This document shows, one piece after another, positions 9,233-17,182 of a stretch of 56,622 nucleotides of DNA; position 1 is the first letter of the stretch; each line of letters starts with the position of its first letter. The stretch is taken from contig NZ_JAIERS010000013.1 in the NCBI RefSeq assembly GCF_019746665.1, positions 1 to 56,622 of the forward strand. The letters run 5' to 3'. The notes under the pieces are model-generated. The model was not told the origin of the DNA, searched no databases, and saw nothing but the letters and a program-made list of their open reading frames with translations. Source of the DNA: Sphingomonas sp. (GTDB lineage: Bacteria; Pseudomonadota; Alphaproteobacteria; Sphingomonadales; Sphingomonadaceae). The translations under genes were made by a program, and so were the position numbers.

Positions 9233-10549
9233 TTATTCGTGGAACTCGCTCGCTTCGGGGATGCGGCCGAAGGCGATCTTGGCGCCGACCCGGTCGATCC
9301 GCCCGCCCGTCAGCACGCCCACCGACACCGCGTTGCGCCCGAACTTTTCGTTGAGCCGGTCCATCGCCCGGCTGAGCGCGACGCCGCGCGTTTCGCGCGC
9401 CAGCGGCTCGTCGGGGGCGAGGTGCGCGAACAGGCTGTGCTGCTCGCCCGCCGCCGGGGCGATCTCGGAAAGGGTCACCCCGATCAGCCGCACCTGCCCG
9501 CCGCCGCGATGCGCCCGCCCCGCCGCGCGCAGCCGTTCGATCAGCGGATCGAGCGCGGCCAGGATCACGAAGCTGTCCTCGGTCGCGGGCAATTTGGCGG
9601 CGGCGCGCCAGTTGCTCTTGTCGTCCTCGAACTTGGCGTGGAGCACCAGCAGCCGCGCGCGATACCCCTTGCGGCGGAGCCGGCTCGCGGCCTTCAGCGC
9701 CAGTCGCCGCGCGGTGAGCCGGGCGGGGACGAAGCCGCGCTTGCCGGGGGAAAGCACCTGGCTGTGGCCGATCGTGCGGCTCTGCGTCGGCTTTTCGGGC
9801 AGGTCGACGCCGTGAAGCAGATACCAGAGCCGGTCGCCATTTGTGCCGCCCCAGGCGCTCCCCGCGTCACGCGGCCGGCGCGCGAGCAGCTGACGGATGT
9901 CGTTGATGCCGTCCTGCGCCAGCCGCCGCGCCATTTTCGCGCCGATGCCGGCGATGTCGGTGAGCGGCATGTCGTACAGCCGGTGCGGCAGCTGATCGGC
10001 GCTCAGGATCACCAGGCCGTCGGGCTTCTGCATGTCCGAGGCGAGCTTCGCGAGCAGCCGGTTGGGCGCGATGCCGACCGAGCAGGTGAGGCATTCGCCG
10101 ACATTCGCCCGGATGCCCGCCTTGATCCGCCGGGCGAGCGCGGTCGCGGCCGCGACGCTGTTCTCGTTATCGAGCAGCCGGCAGGCGACTTCGTCGATCG
10201 AGCAGACATGCGTCACCGGGATGTGCCGCCACACCTCGGCGAGGATCGCCTCGTGGAAGGCGACATAGCGATCGTGGCGCGCCGGGGTGATGATGAGGTC
10301 GCGGCATTTCTGCTTTGCTTCCCACACCGGCGTGCCGGTGCGGATGCCGTAGCGCTTGGCCTCGACCGAGGCGGCGATCGCGACCGTCGTGTCGCTATCG
10401 ACCGGGGCGACCAGGATCGGCCTGCCGCGCAAATGGGGCTGAAGCTGCTGCTCGACGCTCGCGAAATAGCTGTTCAGGTCCAGAAACAGCCAGCGCAACG
10501 GTCGCGGCGGCAGGGCGAGCGCGTCGAGCGGGGCCGAGTCTTGGAACAT
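9233..10549 (-). CDS. Y-family DNA polymerase (ImpB/DinB-like)
   Basis: A translesion-type DNA polymerase of 438 residues. The palm carries LFLDLNSYFASVE near 24-36, where the first Asp corresponds to DinB D8, and HVCSIDEVA near 117, which provides the Asp-Glu metal ligands. A finger segment (AASVEAKRYGI), a CSVGIAPNRLLAKLASD segment and a helix-hairpin-helix (LTDIAGIGAKMARRLA) follow. This alphaproteobacterial subgroup is often mislabelled as type VI secretion protein ImpB. It is not linked here to imuA or dnaE2, so I do not call it ImuB. It is divergent from the DUF962 gene. Catalytic residues are intact, so activity is likely. Confidence 0.85.
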   Translation of the reverse strand: MFQDSAPLDALALPPRPLRWLFLDLNSYFASVEQQLQPHLRGRPILVAPVDSDTTVAIAASVEAKRYGIRTGTPVWEAKQKCRDLIITPARHDRYVAFHEAILAEVWRHIPVTHVCSIDEVACRLLDNENSVAAATALARRIKAGIRANVGECLTCSVGIAPNRLLAKLASDMQKPDGLVILSADQLPHRLYDMPLTDIAGIGAKMARRLAQDGINDIRQLLARRPRDAGSAWGGTNGDRLWYLLHGVDLPEKPTQSRTIGHSQVLSPGKRGFVPARLTARRLALKAASRLRRKGYRARLLVLHAKFEDDKSNWRAAAKLPATEDSFVILAALDPLIERLRAAGRAHRGGGQVRLIGVTLSEIAPAAGEQHSLFAHLAPDEPLARETRGVALSRAMDRLNEKFGRNAVSVGVLTGGRIDRVGAKIAFGRIPEASEFHE

Positions 10550-10622
10550 GGCGGGAACATAGGCCAGGCCGGCGCGTCGCGAAAGGCTTGACGCGCGGCG
10601 CCGTGGCGGCTCCTATCGCGGC

Positions 10623-10955
10623 ATGAAGCCGATCACCCGCTATGCCGATTTCTGGCCGCATTATCTGCGGGAGCACGCCCGCGCCGAGACCCGCGCGCTG
10701 CATTATGCGGGCACGGCGCTCACCTTCCTGGCGGCGGCGCTGGCGCTGACGCAGAACGGCTGGTGGTGGCTCGCGGTGCCGCTCGCGGGCTATGGCTTCG
10801 CCTGGGGCGCGCATTTCGCGGTGGAGCGAAACCGGCCGGCGACCTTCACTTATCCGCTCTGGTCGCTGGTGAGCGACTATCGCATGTTCTTCCTGGCGCT
10901 CGCCGGGCGGCTCGGCCCGCATCTGGCGCGCGCCGGGGTCAGCGCGCGGGCGTGA
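10623..10955 (+). CDS. DUF962 / Mpo1-like membrane protein
   Basis: A 110-residue integral membrane protein of the DUF962 family, related to yeast Mpo1, a dioxygenase in 2-hydroxy fatty acid alpha-oxidation. The conserved [10 protein letters not shown] and the HY and H residues of LHYAGTA and WGAHF are visible around two hydrophobic hairpins. The bacterial role is not established. Its last 17 bp overlap the convergent vapC gene. Confidence 0.85.
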   Translation: MKPITRYADFWPHYLREHARAETRALHYAGTALTFLAAALALTQNGWWWLAVPLAGYGFAWGAHFAVERNRPATFTYPLWSLVSDYRMFFLALAGRLGPHLARAGVSARA

Positions 10956-11328
10956 CGTCGGTCTGGGCGAAATCCTCGCCCTTGAACAGCAGCGGCTCGT
11001 CGAGGGATTTGGCGAGCGCATAGGCGAAGCAGTCGCCGAAATTGAGCCGGGCGGGGTGGCCGGAGCCGATGCCGAAGCGGCGATAGGCGTCGTGGCCGAT
11101 CCGCGCTTGTTCGACGGTGACTGGTTCCAGATCGATATTGAGCAAAGACATCAGCGTTACGAGTTCGGTGCGTAAATCGTCGGCGCGGCGGGTAAGGACC
11201 GCGCCAAGTTCGATCCAGCTTCCGGTCGAAAGGCGACGATTCCTCGCGCTTTTGATCAGCGCACTGAACTGATCAACTTCGGGCTCGCATAGCAGCATTG
11301 CCATTACTGCCGACGTATCGATGACCAT
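10939..11328 (-). CDS. vapC: VapC-type PIN-domain toxin
   Basis: A 129-residue PIN-domain ribonuclease, the toxin of a type II toxin-antitoxin pair. The acidic Mg2+-binding residues are present: D4 (VIDTSA), E40 (WIELG), D99 (NFGDCFAY) and D119 (GEDF). VapC toxins cut tRNA or rRNA and are neutralised by VapB. The start overlaps the vapB stop (TGATG), giving the usual antitoxin-first coupled order. The C-terminus overlaps the 3' end of the DUF962 gene. Confidence 0.92.
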   Translation of the reverse strand: MVIDTSAVMAMLLCEPEVDQFSALIKSARNRRLSTGSWIELGAVLTRRADDLRTELVTLMSLLNIDLEPVTVEQARIGHDAYRRFGIGSGHPARLNFGDCFAYALAKSLDEPLLFKGEDFAQTDVTPAR

Positions 11329-11594
11329 CAGACGGGCAATCCGTCCTCATCATAGATTGAATCCATGATTTCCTTTGACGTCATATGATGCCATTCGGCG
11401 GGCATTTTCTCGCGGAAGCGCCTCGAAATTTCTCTCACGGCGGCGATCGTTTTCGCGAGATCGAGCTCGCGAACCGCCATTTCGCGTTCCAACGCCCCGC
11501 GGATCGCCGCCTCCACGCTCTCCCCGCGCGCGGCGGCAAGCGTTTCGGCGAGCCGCAGTGTCTCCGCGTCGGTGATCTTCAGTTCGGCGCCCAT
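11328..11594 (-). CDS. vapB: VapB-type antitoxin
   Basis: An 88-residue antitoxin of the family that starts with a short LKITDAETLRLAETLA DNA-binding segment, followed by an acidic tail (MDSIYDEDGLPV) that would bind the toxin active site. GAGGAG lies 9 bp upstream of the ATG. It would repress its own operon as a VapBC complex. It is divergent from the cysteine synthase gene, so the 112-bp gap between them holds both promoters. Confidence 0.9.
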   Translation of the reverse strand: MGAELKITDAETLRLAETLAAARGESVEAAIRGALEREMAVRELDLAKTIAAVREISRRFREKMPAEWHHMTSKEIMDSIYDEDGLPV

Positions 11595-11706
11595 CGCTCA
11601 ACTCCTCGTGGCCTAGCTTATCACAGCGCGCGCCCCCGCCAAACGCCTCGCCCGCGCAAAGCTTCTCTTTCTTGCAGCCGATCGTCGCCCCGGCCATTGA
11701 AGCGCC

Positions 11707-12699
11707 ATGCCCAGCGCGCCCAACACCCTTGCCCTGATCGGCAACACCCCGCTCGTCCGCCTGAAAGGCCCCAGCGACGAAAGCGGCGGCGAGATTTTCG
11801 CCAAGTGCGAGTTCACCAACCCCGGCGGATCGGTGAAGGACCGCGCCGCGCTCGCGATCGTCGAGGATGCGGAGGAGCGTGGGCTGATCCATACCGGCGG
11901 CACGATCGTCGAGGGGACCGCGGGCAATACCGGCATCGGCCTCGCGCTCGTCGCCAACGCCAAGGGCTATCGCACGATCATCGTGATGCCCGAGACGCAG
12001 AGCCGCGAGAAGATGGACACGCTGCGCGCGCTTGGCGCCGAGCTGATCACGGTGCCCGCCGCGCCCTATGCCTCGCCGTGCCATTTCGTCCACCAGTCGC
12101 GCCGCATCGCCGAGGAGACGCCCAACGCGATCTGGGCGAACCAGTTCGACAATGTCGCCAACCGCCGCGCGCACATCAACGGCACCGCCGCTGAGATTTG
12201 GGAGCAGCTCGAAGGGCGGATCGACGGGTTCACCTGCGCGGTCGGCACCGGCGGCACGCTCGCGGGCGTCGGACTAGGGCTGAAGGAAAAGGACGAGGCG
12301 GTCACGATCGCGCTCAGCGACCCGCACGGCGCCGCGCTTTACAATTATTACGCGCATGGCGAGCTGAAATCGGAAGGCTCATCGGTCGCGGAAGGGATCG
12401 GGCAGGGGCGGATCACCGGCAATCTGGAAGGCGCGCCGGTCGACACCCAGTTCCGCATCAGCGATGCCGAGGGACTCTATTGGGTTGAGCGGCTGCTGGT
12501 CGAGGAAGGGCTGTGCCTGGGCTTGTCGTCGGGCATCAACGTCGCCGGCGCGGTCGCGCTGGCGCGGCGCTTGGGGCGCGGCAGTCGAGTCGCGACGATT
12601 CTGTGCGACACGGGGTTCCGCTATCTCTCGACGCTCTACAATCGCGACTGGCTGGCGGCGAAAGGCCTGCCGATCCCGCGGCAGCTCACCCCCCGTTAA
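11707..12699 (+). CDS. cysK: Cysteine synthase A (O-acetylserine sulfhydrylase)
   Basis: A PLP enzyme that makes L-cysteine from O-acetylserine and sulfide. The start (LIGNTPLVRLKG) and the PLP-lysine motif NPGGSVKDRAA near residue 40 are diagnostic. The substrate/phosphate loop is EGTAGNTGIG, and GTGGTLAGVG binds the PLP phosphate. At 330 residues it has normal length. It stands alone on the + strand, divergent from vapBC. Confidence 0.93.
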   Translation: MPSAPNTLALIGNTPLVRLKGPSDESGGEIFAKCEFTNPGGSVKDRAALAIVEDAEERGLIHTGGTIVEGTAGNTGIGLALVANAKGYRTIIVMPETQSREKMDTLRALGAELITVPAAPYASPCHFVHQSRRIAEETPNAIWANQFDNVANRRAHINGTAAEIWEQLEGRIDGFTCAVGTGGTLAGVGLGLKEKDEAVTIALSDPHGAALYNYYAHGELKSEGSSVAEGIGQGRITGNLEGAPVDTQFRISDAEGLYWVERLLVEEGLCLGLSSGINVAGAVALARRLGRGSRVATILCDTGFRYLSTLYNRDWLAAKGLPIPRQLTPR

Positions 12700-12746
12700 G
12701 GTTGGTTCGACAATAGCCTACGTTTCTGGTAACGGCGTAACGGGGC

Positions 12747-13049
12747 ATGAAGAAGGCGATCGAACCCGCGCAGGCGATCCAGCGCGTCAAGGTTGGGATG
12801 ACCGGCCTGGCGTTCGTGCTGCTGCTCATCGGCCTGGCGAGCGCCATTTTCAGCGCGGTCAACCGCGAGCGGCCGGTGGCGGCGATCGGCGCGGCCAAGC
12901 CCGATGTCGTCGCCAATCTCACCAACGCCAACATCACCGATCCGCTGGCCAGCGCGCAGAAAGAGCCGCTCGCCGAACTGGGGGTCGCCCCCAGCACCAG
13001 CACCCCGAACCCGGATACCCCGCCGCCCGCCGCCAAGCCGCGTCAATAG
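12747..13049 (+). CDS. Small single-span membrane protein, unknown
   Basis: A 100-residue protein with one transmembrane helix (about 19-41, GLAFVLLLIGLASAIFSAV) and a Pro/Ala/Ser-rich C-terminal tail (TSTPNPDTPPPAAKP) that probably faces the periplasm. It lies just before the division operon on the same strand, separated from mraZ by 397 bp with a separate promoter. I do not recognise the family. Confidence 0.65.
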   Translation: MKKAIEPAQAIQRVKVGMTGLAFVLLLIGLASAIFSAVNRERPVAAIGAAKPDVVANLTNANITDPLASAQKEPLAELGVAPSTSTPNPDTPPPAAKPRQ

Positions 13050-13270
13050 CCGGCCGGGCTCCGATGGCCGGCCCGACGCCGCGCGGACGAGAGTGTCTGC
13101 GGCATATCTCCTTCAAAAACCAACGTTTCGTCGTGGCCGCCTAATCGACACGCGAGCGCCGGCGCGCGCGGGCAGATGACGTTGTTAACCAACCCGCCCG
13201 CGCACTGTGGTTTTTCCGTAAAGAACGAAGCGGGAACCGCTTTTTACAATCCCCTCAGCTTGGCGTTTGA
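13050..13270. other. Non-coding stretch upstream of the mraZ operator
   Basis: A GC palindrome (GCCGGCC...GGCCGGC) lies right after the stop of the small membrane protein, but it lacks a T-run and would be a weak terminator. The rest becomes AT-richer toward mraZ (GTTGTTAACC, TTTTTCCGTAAAG, CTTTTTACAAT). I see no gene here. Confidence 0.4.
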
Positions 13271-13325
13271 ACCCAGCATTTCCCCGTAAATCCCCATTTC
13301 ACCCGTTGTGTCCCCAACAGGCCCC
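13271..13325. promoter_or_regulatory. MraZ-type operator array: six boxes at 10-bp spacing
   Basis: CCC-containing boxes begin at 13271 (ACCC), 13281 (TCCCC), 13291 (TCCCC), 13301 (ACCCG), 13311 (TCCCC) and 13321 (GCCCC), exactly one helical turn apart. On the minus strand they read as N-GGG(G/N) repeats with five-base spacers, which matches the TGGGN direct repeats bound by the ring-shaped MraZ repressor in enterobacteria. The array covers the -35 element and reaches the spacer of the predicted mraZ promoter, so binding would block RNA polymerase. Six boxes is more than the three or so described in Escherichia coli. Confidence 0.75.
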
Positions 13326-13334
13326 ATGTATAGC
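13306..13334 (+). promoter_or_regulatory. Predicted promoter of the dcw operon
   Basis: TTGTGT at 13306-13311 and TATAGC at 13329-13334 are separated by exactly 17 bp and resemble a housekeeping sigma factor promoter. Transcription would start near 13341, leaving a leader of about 105 nt before mraZ. It overlaps the MraZ-type box array. Confidence 0.55.
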
Positions 13335-13446
13335 TTTGGTTAACAGGGGCGGGCTCCCTTGCGTAAAGCGCAGCGTACTTCGCTAGGCGGCGGGCAGGCC
13401 GTTTTGCGGGGCAGGGGAGTCGCGTGCCGCCTGGGCAGGGGCGTGC

Positions 13447-13950
13447 GTGTCAGTCAGGGGTATCTATCAGGGCTATGCTCTGCAGCAGGTGGACGAGAAG
13501 GGTCGCGTCGCGATCCCCTCGACGCTGCGCGCGACCCTGATCGCCCGCAACCCCGCCGGCATCGACCCCAAGGATGCCGCCACCGTCATCGTCGGCCTGC
13601 ATGAAAGCGATCCATGCCTGATCGGCTATGACGCCGGCCACGCCGAACGCCTCCACGCCGATCTCGCCGAGCGCGCCCGCGCCCATGCCGGCGAGAATGG
13701 CGCGCCGCGCGCCCAGATCCTGCGCGCCGGCATGGCCGCCGATCCGGTGCCGTTCGATGCTTCGGGCCGGTTCATCCTGCCGCCCTTCCCGCGCCGGCGG
13801 ATGAAGATCGGCAAGTTCGCCTTCTTCGCCGGCATGGGCGACCATTTTGAAATCTGGGACCCGGCGACGCTCATCGGCTGCGACACCGCCGCCGACTGGA
13901 TGAAGGACGCCGCGCGCTTCTTCATGGAAGAGCGGGGAGAGGCGTTGTGA
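13447..13950 (+). CDS. mraZ: Transcriptional regulator MraZ
   Basis: A DNA-binding protein that represses the division and cell wall operon, including its own gene. It has two SpoVT/AbrB-like half-domains; the first is [20 protein letters not shown] near residue 8-27, the second is [12 protein letters not shown]. Its 167 residues are slightly longer than the E. coli protein. The start is GTG with AGGGG at 13436-13440. The stop overlaps the rsmH start (GTGA). The six-box array upstream is its probable binding site. Confidence 0.95.
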   Translation: MSVRGIYQGYALQQVDEKGRVAIPSTLRATLIARNPAGIDPKDAATVIVGLHESDPCLIGYDAGHAERLHADLAERARAHAGENGAPRAQILRAGMAADPVPFDASGRFILPPFPRRRMKIGKFAFFAGMGDHFEIWDPATLIGCDTAADWMKDAARFFMEERGEAL

Positions 13951-14888
13951 CCGCCGCCACCCCCCACATCCCGGTGCTGCTCACCGAAGTGATCGACGCG
14001 CTCGCCATTGTCCCCGGCGAGCGCCATGTCGACGCGACCTTCGGCGCGGGTGGCTATAGCCGGGCGATGCTCGACGCAGGGGGCGAGGTGATCGCGTTCG
14101 ATCGCGATCCCGATGCCGCCGCGCTCGGCCGCGCGCTCGCCGCCGAGCGGCCACGGCTGATGCTGATCGAGGCGCCCTTCTCCACCCTCGCCGCCGAACT
14201 CGCCGCGCGCGGCCTCGTGCCCGTGGATGGGCTGGTGATGGACATCGGCGTTTCGTCGATGCAGCTCGACCAGGCCGAGCGCGGGTTCAGCTTCCAGGGC
14301 GATGGTCCGCTCGACATGCGGATGGCGCAGGCCGGCACCACCGCCGCCGAATGGCTGAACGGCGCCGACGAGGCCGAGATCGCCGACGTGCTCCATACCT
14401 ATGGCGAGGAGCCGCGCGCCCGCCGCGTCGCCCGCGCGATCGTGGCGGCGCGGCCGCTCGGGCGCACCGGCGAGCTCGCCGAGGTCGTCCGCCGCGCGCT
14501 CGGTCACAAGCCGCACGACAAGAAAGACCCGGCGACGCGGAGCTTCCAGGCGATCCGCATCCATCTGAACCAGGAACTGGACGAGCTGCGCGCGGCGCTC
14601 GACGCGGCGGAACGGGTGTTGAAGCCCGGCGGGCGGCTCGCGGTGGTCACCTTCCACAGCCTCGAGGACCGGCTGGTCAAGAATTTCCTGCGCGAACGAT
14701 CGGGCAATCTGCCCGCCGGATCGCGCCACTTACCGCAGGCGCCGCAGGGGCCCGCGCCGACCTTCGATCAGGTCGGGCGGGGGCAGCGTCCTTCGGACGA
14801 CGAGATCGCGCGCAATCCGCGCGCGCGCTCGGCGACACTCAGAACCGCGCGGCGCACGGCGGCGCCCGCATGGCACCAGGGAGCGTAG
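13947..14888 (+). CDS. rsmH: 16S rRNA (cytosine(1402)-N(4))-methyltransferase
   Basis: Methylates N4 of C1402 in 16S rRNA at the ribosomal P site, using S-adenosylmethionine. The family start [16 protein letters not shown]-binding [26 protein letters not shown] and the late VTFHSLEDR motif are all visible. Length is 313 residues, as usual. It starts with GTG inside the mraZ stop. The C-terminus is basic ([11 protein letters not shown]). Confidence 0.95.
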   Translation: MTAATPHIPVLLTEVIDALAIVPGERHVDATFGAGGYSRAMLDAGGEVIAFDRDPDAAALGRALAAERPRLMLIEAPFSTLAAELAARGLVPVDGLVMDIGVSSMQLDQAERGFSFQGDGPLDMRMAQAGTTAAEWLNGADEAEIADVLHTYGEEPRARRVARAIVAARPLGRTGELAEVVRRALGHKPHDKKDPATRSFQAIRIHLNQELDELRAALDAAERVLKPGGRLAVVTFHSLEDRLVKNFLRERSGNLPAGSRHLPQAPQGPAPTFDQVGRGQRPSDDEIARNPRARSATLRTARRTAAPAWHQGA

Positions 14889-14891
14889 AGG

Positions 14892-15446
14892 ATGGCGGCA
14901 TCGTATCGGTTCCGAGGGTTGGGGTGGTTCCTCGGCTGCGTGGTGGTTGTGCTGGGCTGCTATCTCGTGTCGCTGCAGGTCGCGGCGGAGCGCAAGAAGG
15001 TGGCGGACATGGATCGCGCCATCGCCCGGGCGACGCGCGACATCCGCCAGCTGGAAACCGAGTTCAACACCCGCGCCAGCCTCGCCCAGCTCGAACGCTG
15101 GAACCGCGAGGACATGATGCTCGACGCGCCGCGCGCCGAGCAGTTCGTGGCGGATGAGACGGTGCTCGCCGCGCTCGATCCGGCGACGCTCGGCACGCCG
15201 CAGCCGGTGCTGGCGAAGCTCGACGCGCCGGCGGTGCCGCCCGCCTTCGCCCAGGCCGCCCCGACCCCCGCGCCGACCCCAGCGCCTCAGGCGGCGGCGC
15301 AGCCGGCGCCCAAGCCCGCCGCGCCGGTGCTCGCCGCCGCTACCAACGCGCCGGCGCCCAACCGAACGGTCGCGATGATCAGCCGCAAGCTGCTCGCCGA
15401 TCCTAGCATCGGCGCGCTGCTCGACGCGCCGCGGGGCACGCGGTGA
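14892..15446 (+). CDS. ftsL: Cell division protein FtsL (putative)
   Basis: A bitopic membrane protein in the ftsL position, between rsmH and ftsI. One transmembrane helix (about 10-31) is followed by a heptad-rich coiled coil (about 34-75) that would pair with FtsB to activate FtsWI. At 184 residues it is much longer than typical FtsL (about 100), because an Ala/Pro-rich periplasmic tail of about 60 residues (PTPAPTPAPQAAAQPAPKPA region) follows the coiled coil. Sequence similarity of FtsL proteins is low, so the call rests on topology and position. The ftsI start overlaps its stop. Confidence 0.82.
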   Translation: MAASYRFRGLGWFLGCVVVVLGCYLVSLQVAAERKKVADMDRAIARATRDIRQLETEFNTRASLAQLERWNREDMMLDAPRAEQFVADETVLAALDPATLGTPQPVLAKLDAPAVPPAFAQAAPTPAPTPAPQAAAQPAPKPAAPVLAAATNAPAPNRTVAMISRKLLADPSIGALLDAPRGTR

Positions 15447-17182
15447 CCGTCCTCGTCGCCCGCCCGCCGCGGCCGCGCCTGGCGGGCGCGCGCCATCCGA
15501 TCGCCCAGCTCGCGTCGGTCCGGCTGGTGATGCTGATGCTGCTGGTCGCGGGCGGCGTCGGCATTGTGCTGTTGCGGCTGGTGTGGCTCGGCGCGTTCGC
15601 CGCGCCGCAGACCGGGGCGGACGCCGCCGCCGCCCTGGTGCCGCTGCGCGGTGATCTGGTCGATCGCAACGGCGCGCCGCTTGCCCGCACGATCGACGCC
15701 TGGTCGATCGGCATTCACCCCAACAAGCTGGTCAACACCCCCGAGGAACTGGCGCCAAAGCTCGCCGAACTGATCCCCGACCATGACGAGGCCTGGTATC
15801 TGCGCGTGCTGCGATCGGGCGCGAACTTCACTTATCTTCAGCGCCGCGCGATGCCCGAGACGGTGCGCGCGGTGAACGCGCTCGGCGAGCCGGCGATGGC
15901 CTTCGCGCGCGAGCCCGAACGGCTCTATCCGCAAGGCGCGCTCGCGGCCCACACGCTCGGCTTCCTGAATTATGACGGCCACGGGATGCGCGGCATGGAG
16001 CGCTGGCTCGATACGCCGCTGAGCGACAAGAACGCCCGCGCCAAGCCGGTCGCGCTCTCGATCGACGCGCGGGTGCAGGGCGCGCTCGAGGCCGAGCTTG
16101 GCCAGGCGATGGCGAGCTTCCAGGCCAAGGGCGCGGCGGGGGTGATCCTGGACGTGGACACCGGCGAGATCGTGTCGATGGCCTCGCTCCCCAATTTCGA
16201 CGCGAACCGCGTGCCGCGCGTGCAGGATGCGCGCAACCCCGATGATCCGGCGGCACTGCAACTGCGCAACAACGTGACGCAATCGGTCTATGAGCTGGGC
16301 TCGACCTTCAAGCCGATCAGCATCGCCGCGGCGATCGATGGCGGGGTCGTCACCTCGATGGCGCAGCGCTTCGACGCGACCCAGCCGCTCGCGATCGGCC
16401 GCTTCCACATTCGTGACGATCATCCTCAGCGCCGTTATCTGAACGCGGCGGAGACGCTGATCCACTCGTCGAACATCGCCACCGCGCGCATCGCCGACGC
16501 GATGGGGCCGGCGCGATTGCAGGCGATGTTCAAGCAGCTGGGGTTCGACACCCGCCCCGATGTCGAGCTGCATGAGCGTCAGCGCCCGATCTGGCCGCTC
16601 TATTGGGCGCGCGTCACGACGATGACGACGGCGTACGGCCACGGCATCGCCGTCACCCCGCTCCATCTGGCGAGCGCTTATGCGGCGCTGGTGAATGGCG
16701 GCGTCTGGCGGCCGGCGACGCTGCTGAAGGTCGCCCCCGGCCAGGCCGCCGCCGGTCGGCGGGTGATCAGCGCCGAGACGAGCGCGCGGATGCGGCAATT
16801 GCTCCGCCTCGTCGTGCTGCAGGGCACCGGCAAGAAGGGCGAGGCGCCGGGCTACCGCGTCGGCGGCAAGACCGGCACCGCCGAAGTCGCGATGAAGACG
16901 GGCTATTCCAAGAAGCGCAACGTCAGCACCTTCGCGGCGGCTTTCCCGATGGACGCACCGCGCTATGTGGTGGTTGCCATGCTCGATTCGCCGATCGCCA
17001 ATGCCAGCTCCGCCGGCCAGACCACCGCCGCCTGGACGGTCGCGCCGGTCGTCAGCCGGGTGATCCTGCGCACCGCGCCACTGCTGGGTGTGATGCCCGA
17101 CACGCGGCGCGACGTCGACCTGTCGGACATCACCCCGCTGATCTGGCACGCGCCGGGCGAGAATCAGGCGGTTCCCGAATGA
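15443..17182 (+). CDS. ftsI: Peptidoglycan transpeptidase FtsI (PBP3)
   Basis: The septal penicillin-binding protein that cross-links newly made peptidoglycan during division. Residues 1-50 contain the cytoplasmic tail and membrane anchor. A pedestal domain follows, then the transpeptidase domain with S287-T-F-K290 (active serine), S342-S-N344 and K476-T-G-T479. Length 579 fits. It starts with GTG in an overlap with ftsL and ends in an ATGA overlap with murE. It acts as the partner of FtsW. Confidence 0.96.
   Translation: MTVLVARPPRPRLAGARHPIAQLASVRLVMLMLLVAGGVGIVLLRLVWLGAFAAPQTGADAAAALVPLRGDLVDRNGAPLARTIDAWSIGIHPNKLVNTPEELAPKLAELIPDHDEAWYLRVLRSGANFTYLQRRAMPETVRAVNALGEPAMAFAREPERLYPQGALAAHTLGFLNYDGHGMRGMERWLDTPLSDKNARAKPVALSIDARVQGALEAELGQAMASFQAKGAAGVILDVDTGEIVSMASLPNFDANRVPRVQDARNPDDPAALQLRNNVTQSVYELGSTFKPISIAAAIDGGVVTSMAQRFDATQPLAIGRFHIRDDHPQRRYLNAAETLIHSSNIATARIADAMGPARLQAMFKQLGFDTRPDVELHERQRPIWPLYWARVTTMTTAYGHGIAVTPLHLASAYAALVNGGVWRPATLLKVAPGQAAAGRRVISAETSARMRQLLRLVVLQGTGKKGEAPGYRVGGKTGTAEVAMKTGYSKKRNVSTFAAAFPMDAPRYVVVAMLDSPIANASSAGQTTAAWTVAPVVSRVILRTAPLLGVMPDTRRDVDLSDITPLIWHAPGENQAVPE

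Noticed and set aside
13271..13325. CRISPR-like array
   Set aside because: The 10-bp period with 4-5 bp conserved cores is far too short; it fits a protein-binding array upstream of mraZ.
16603..17178. Long N-terminal extension of murE
   Set aside because: It lies in another frame of ftsI and gives Arg-rich non-homologous sequence; the ATGA start at 17179 fits the family length.
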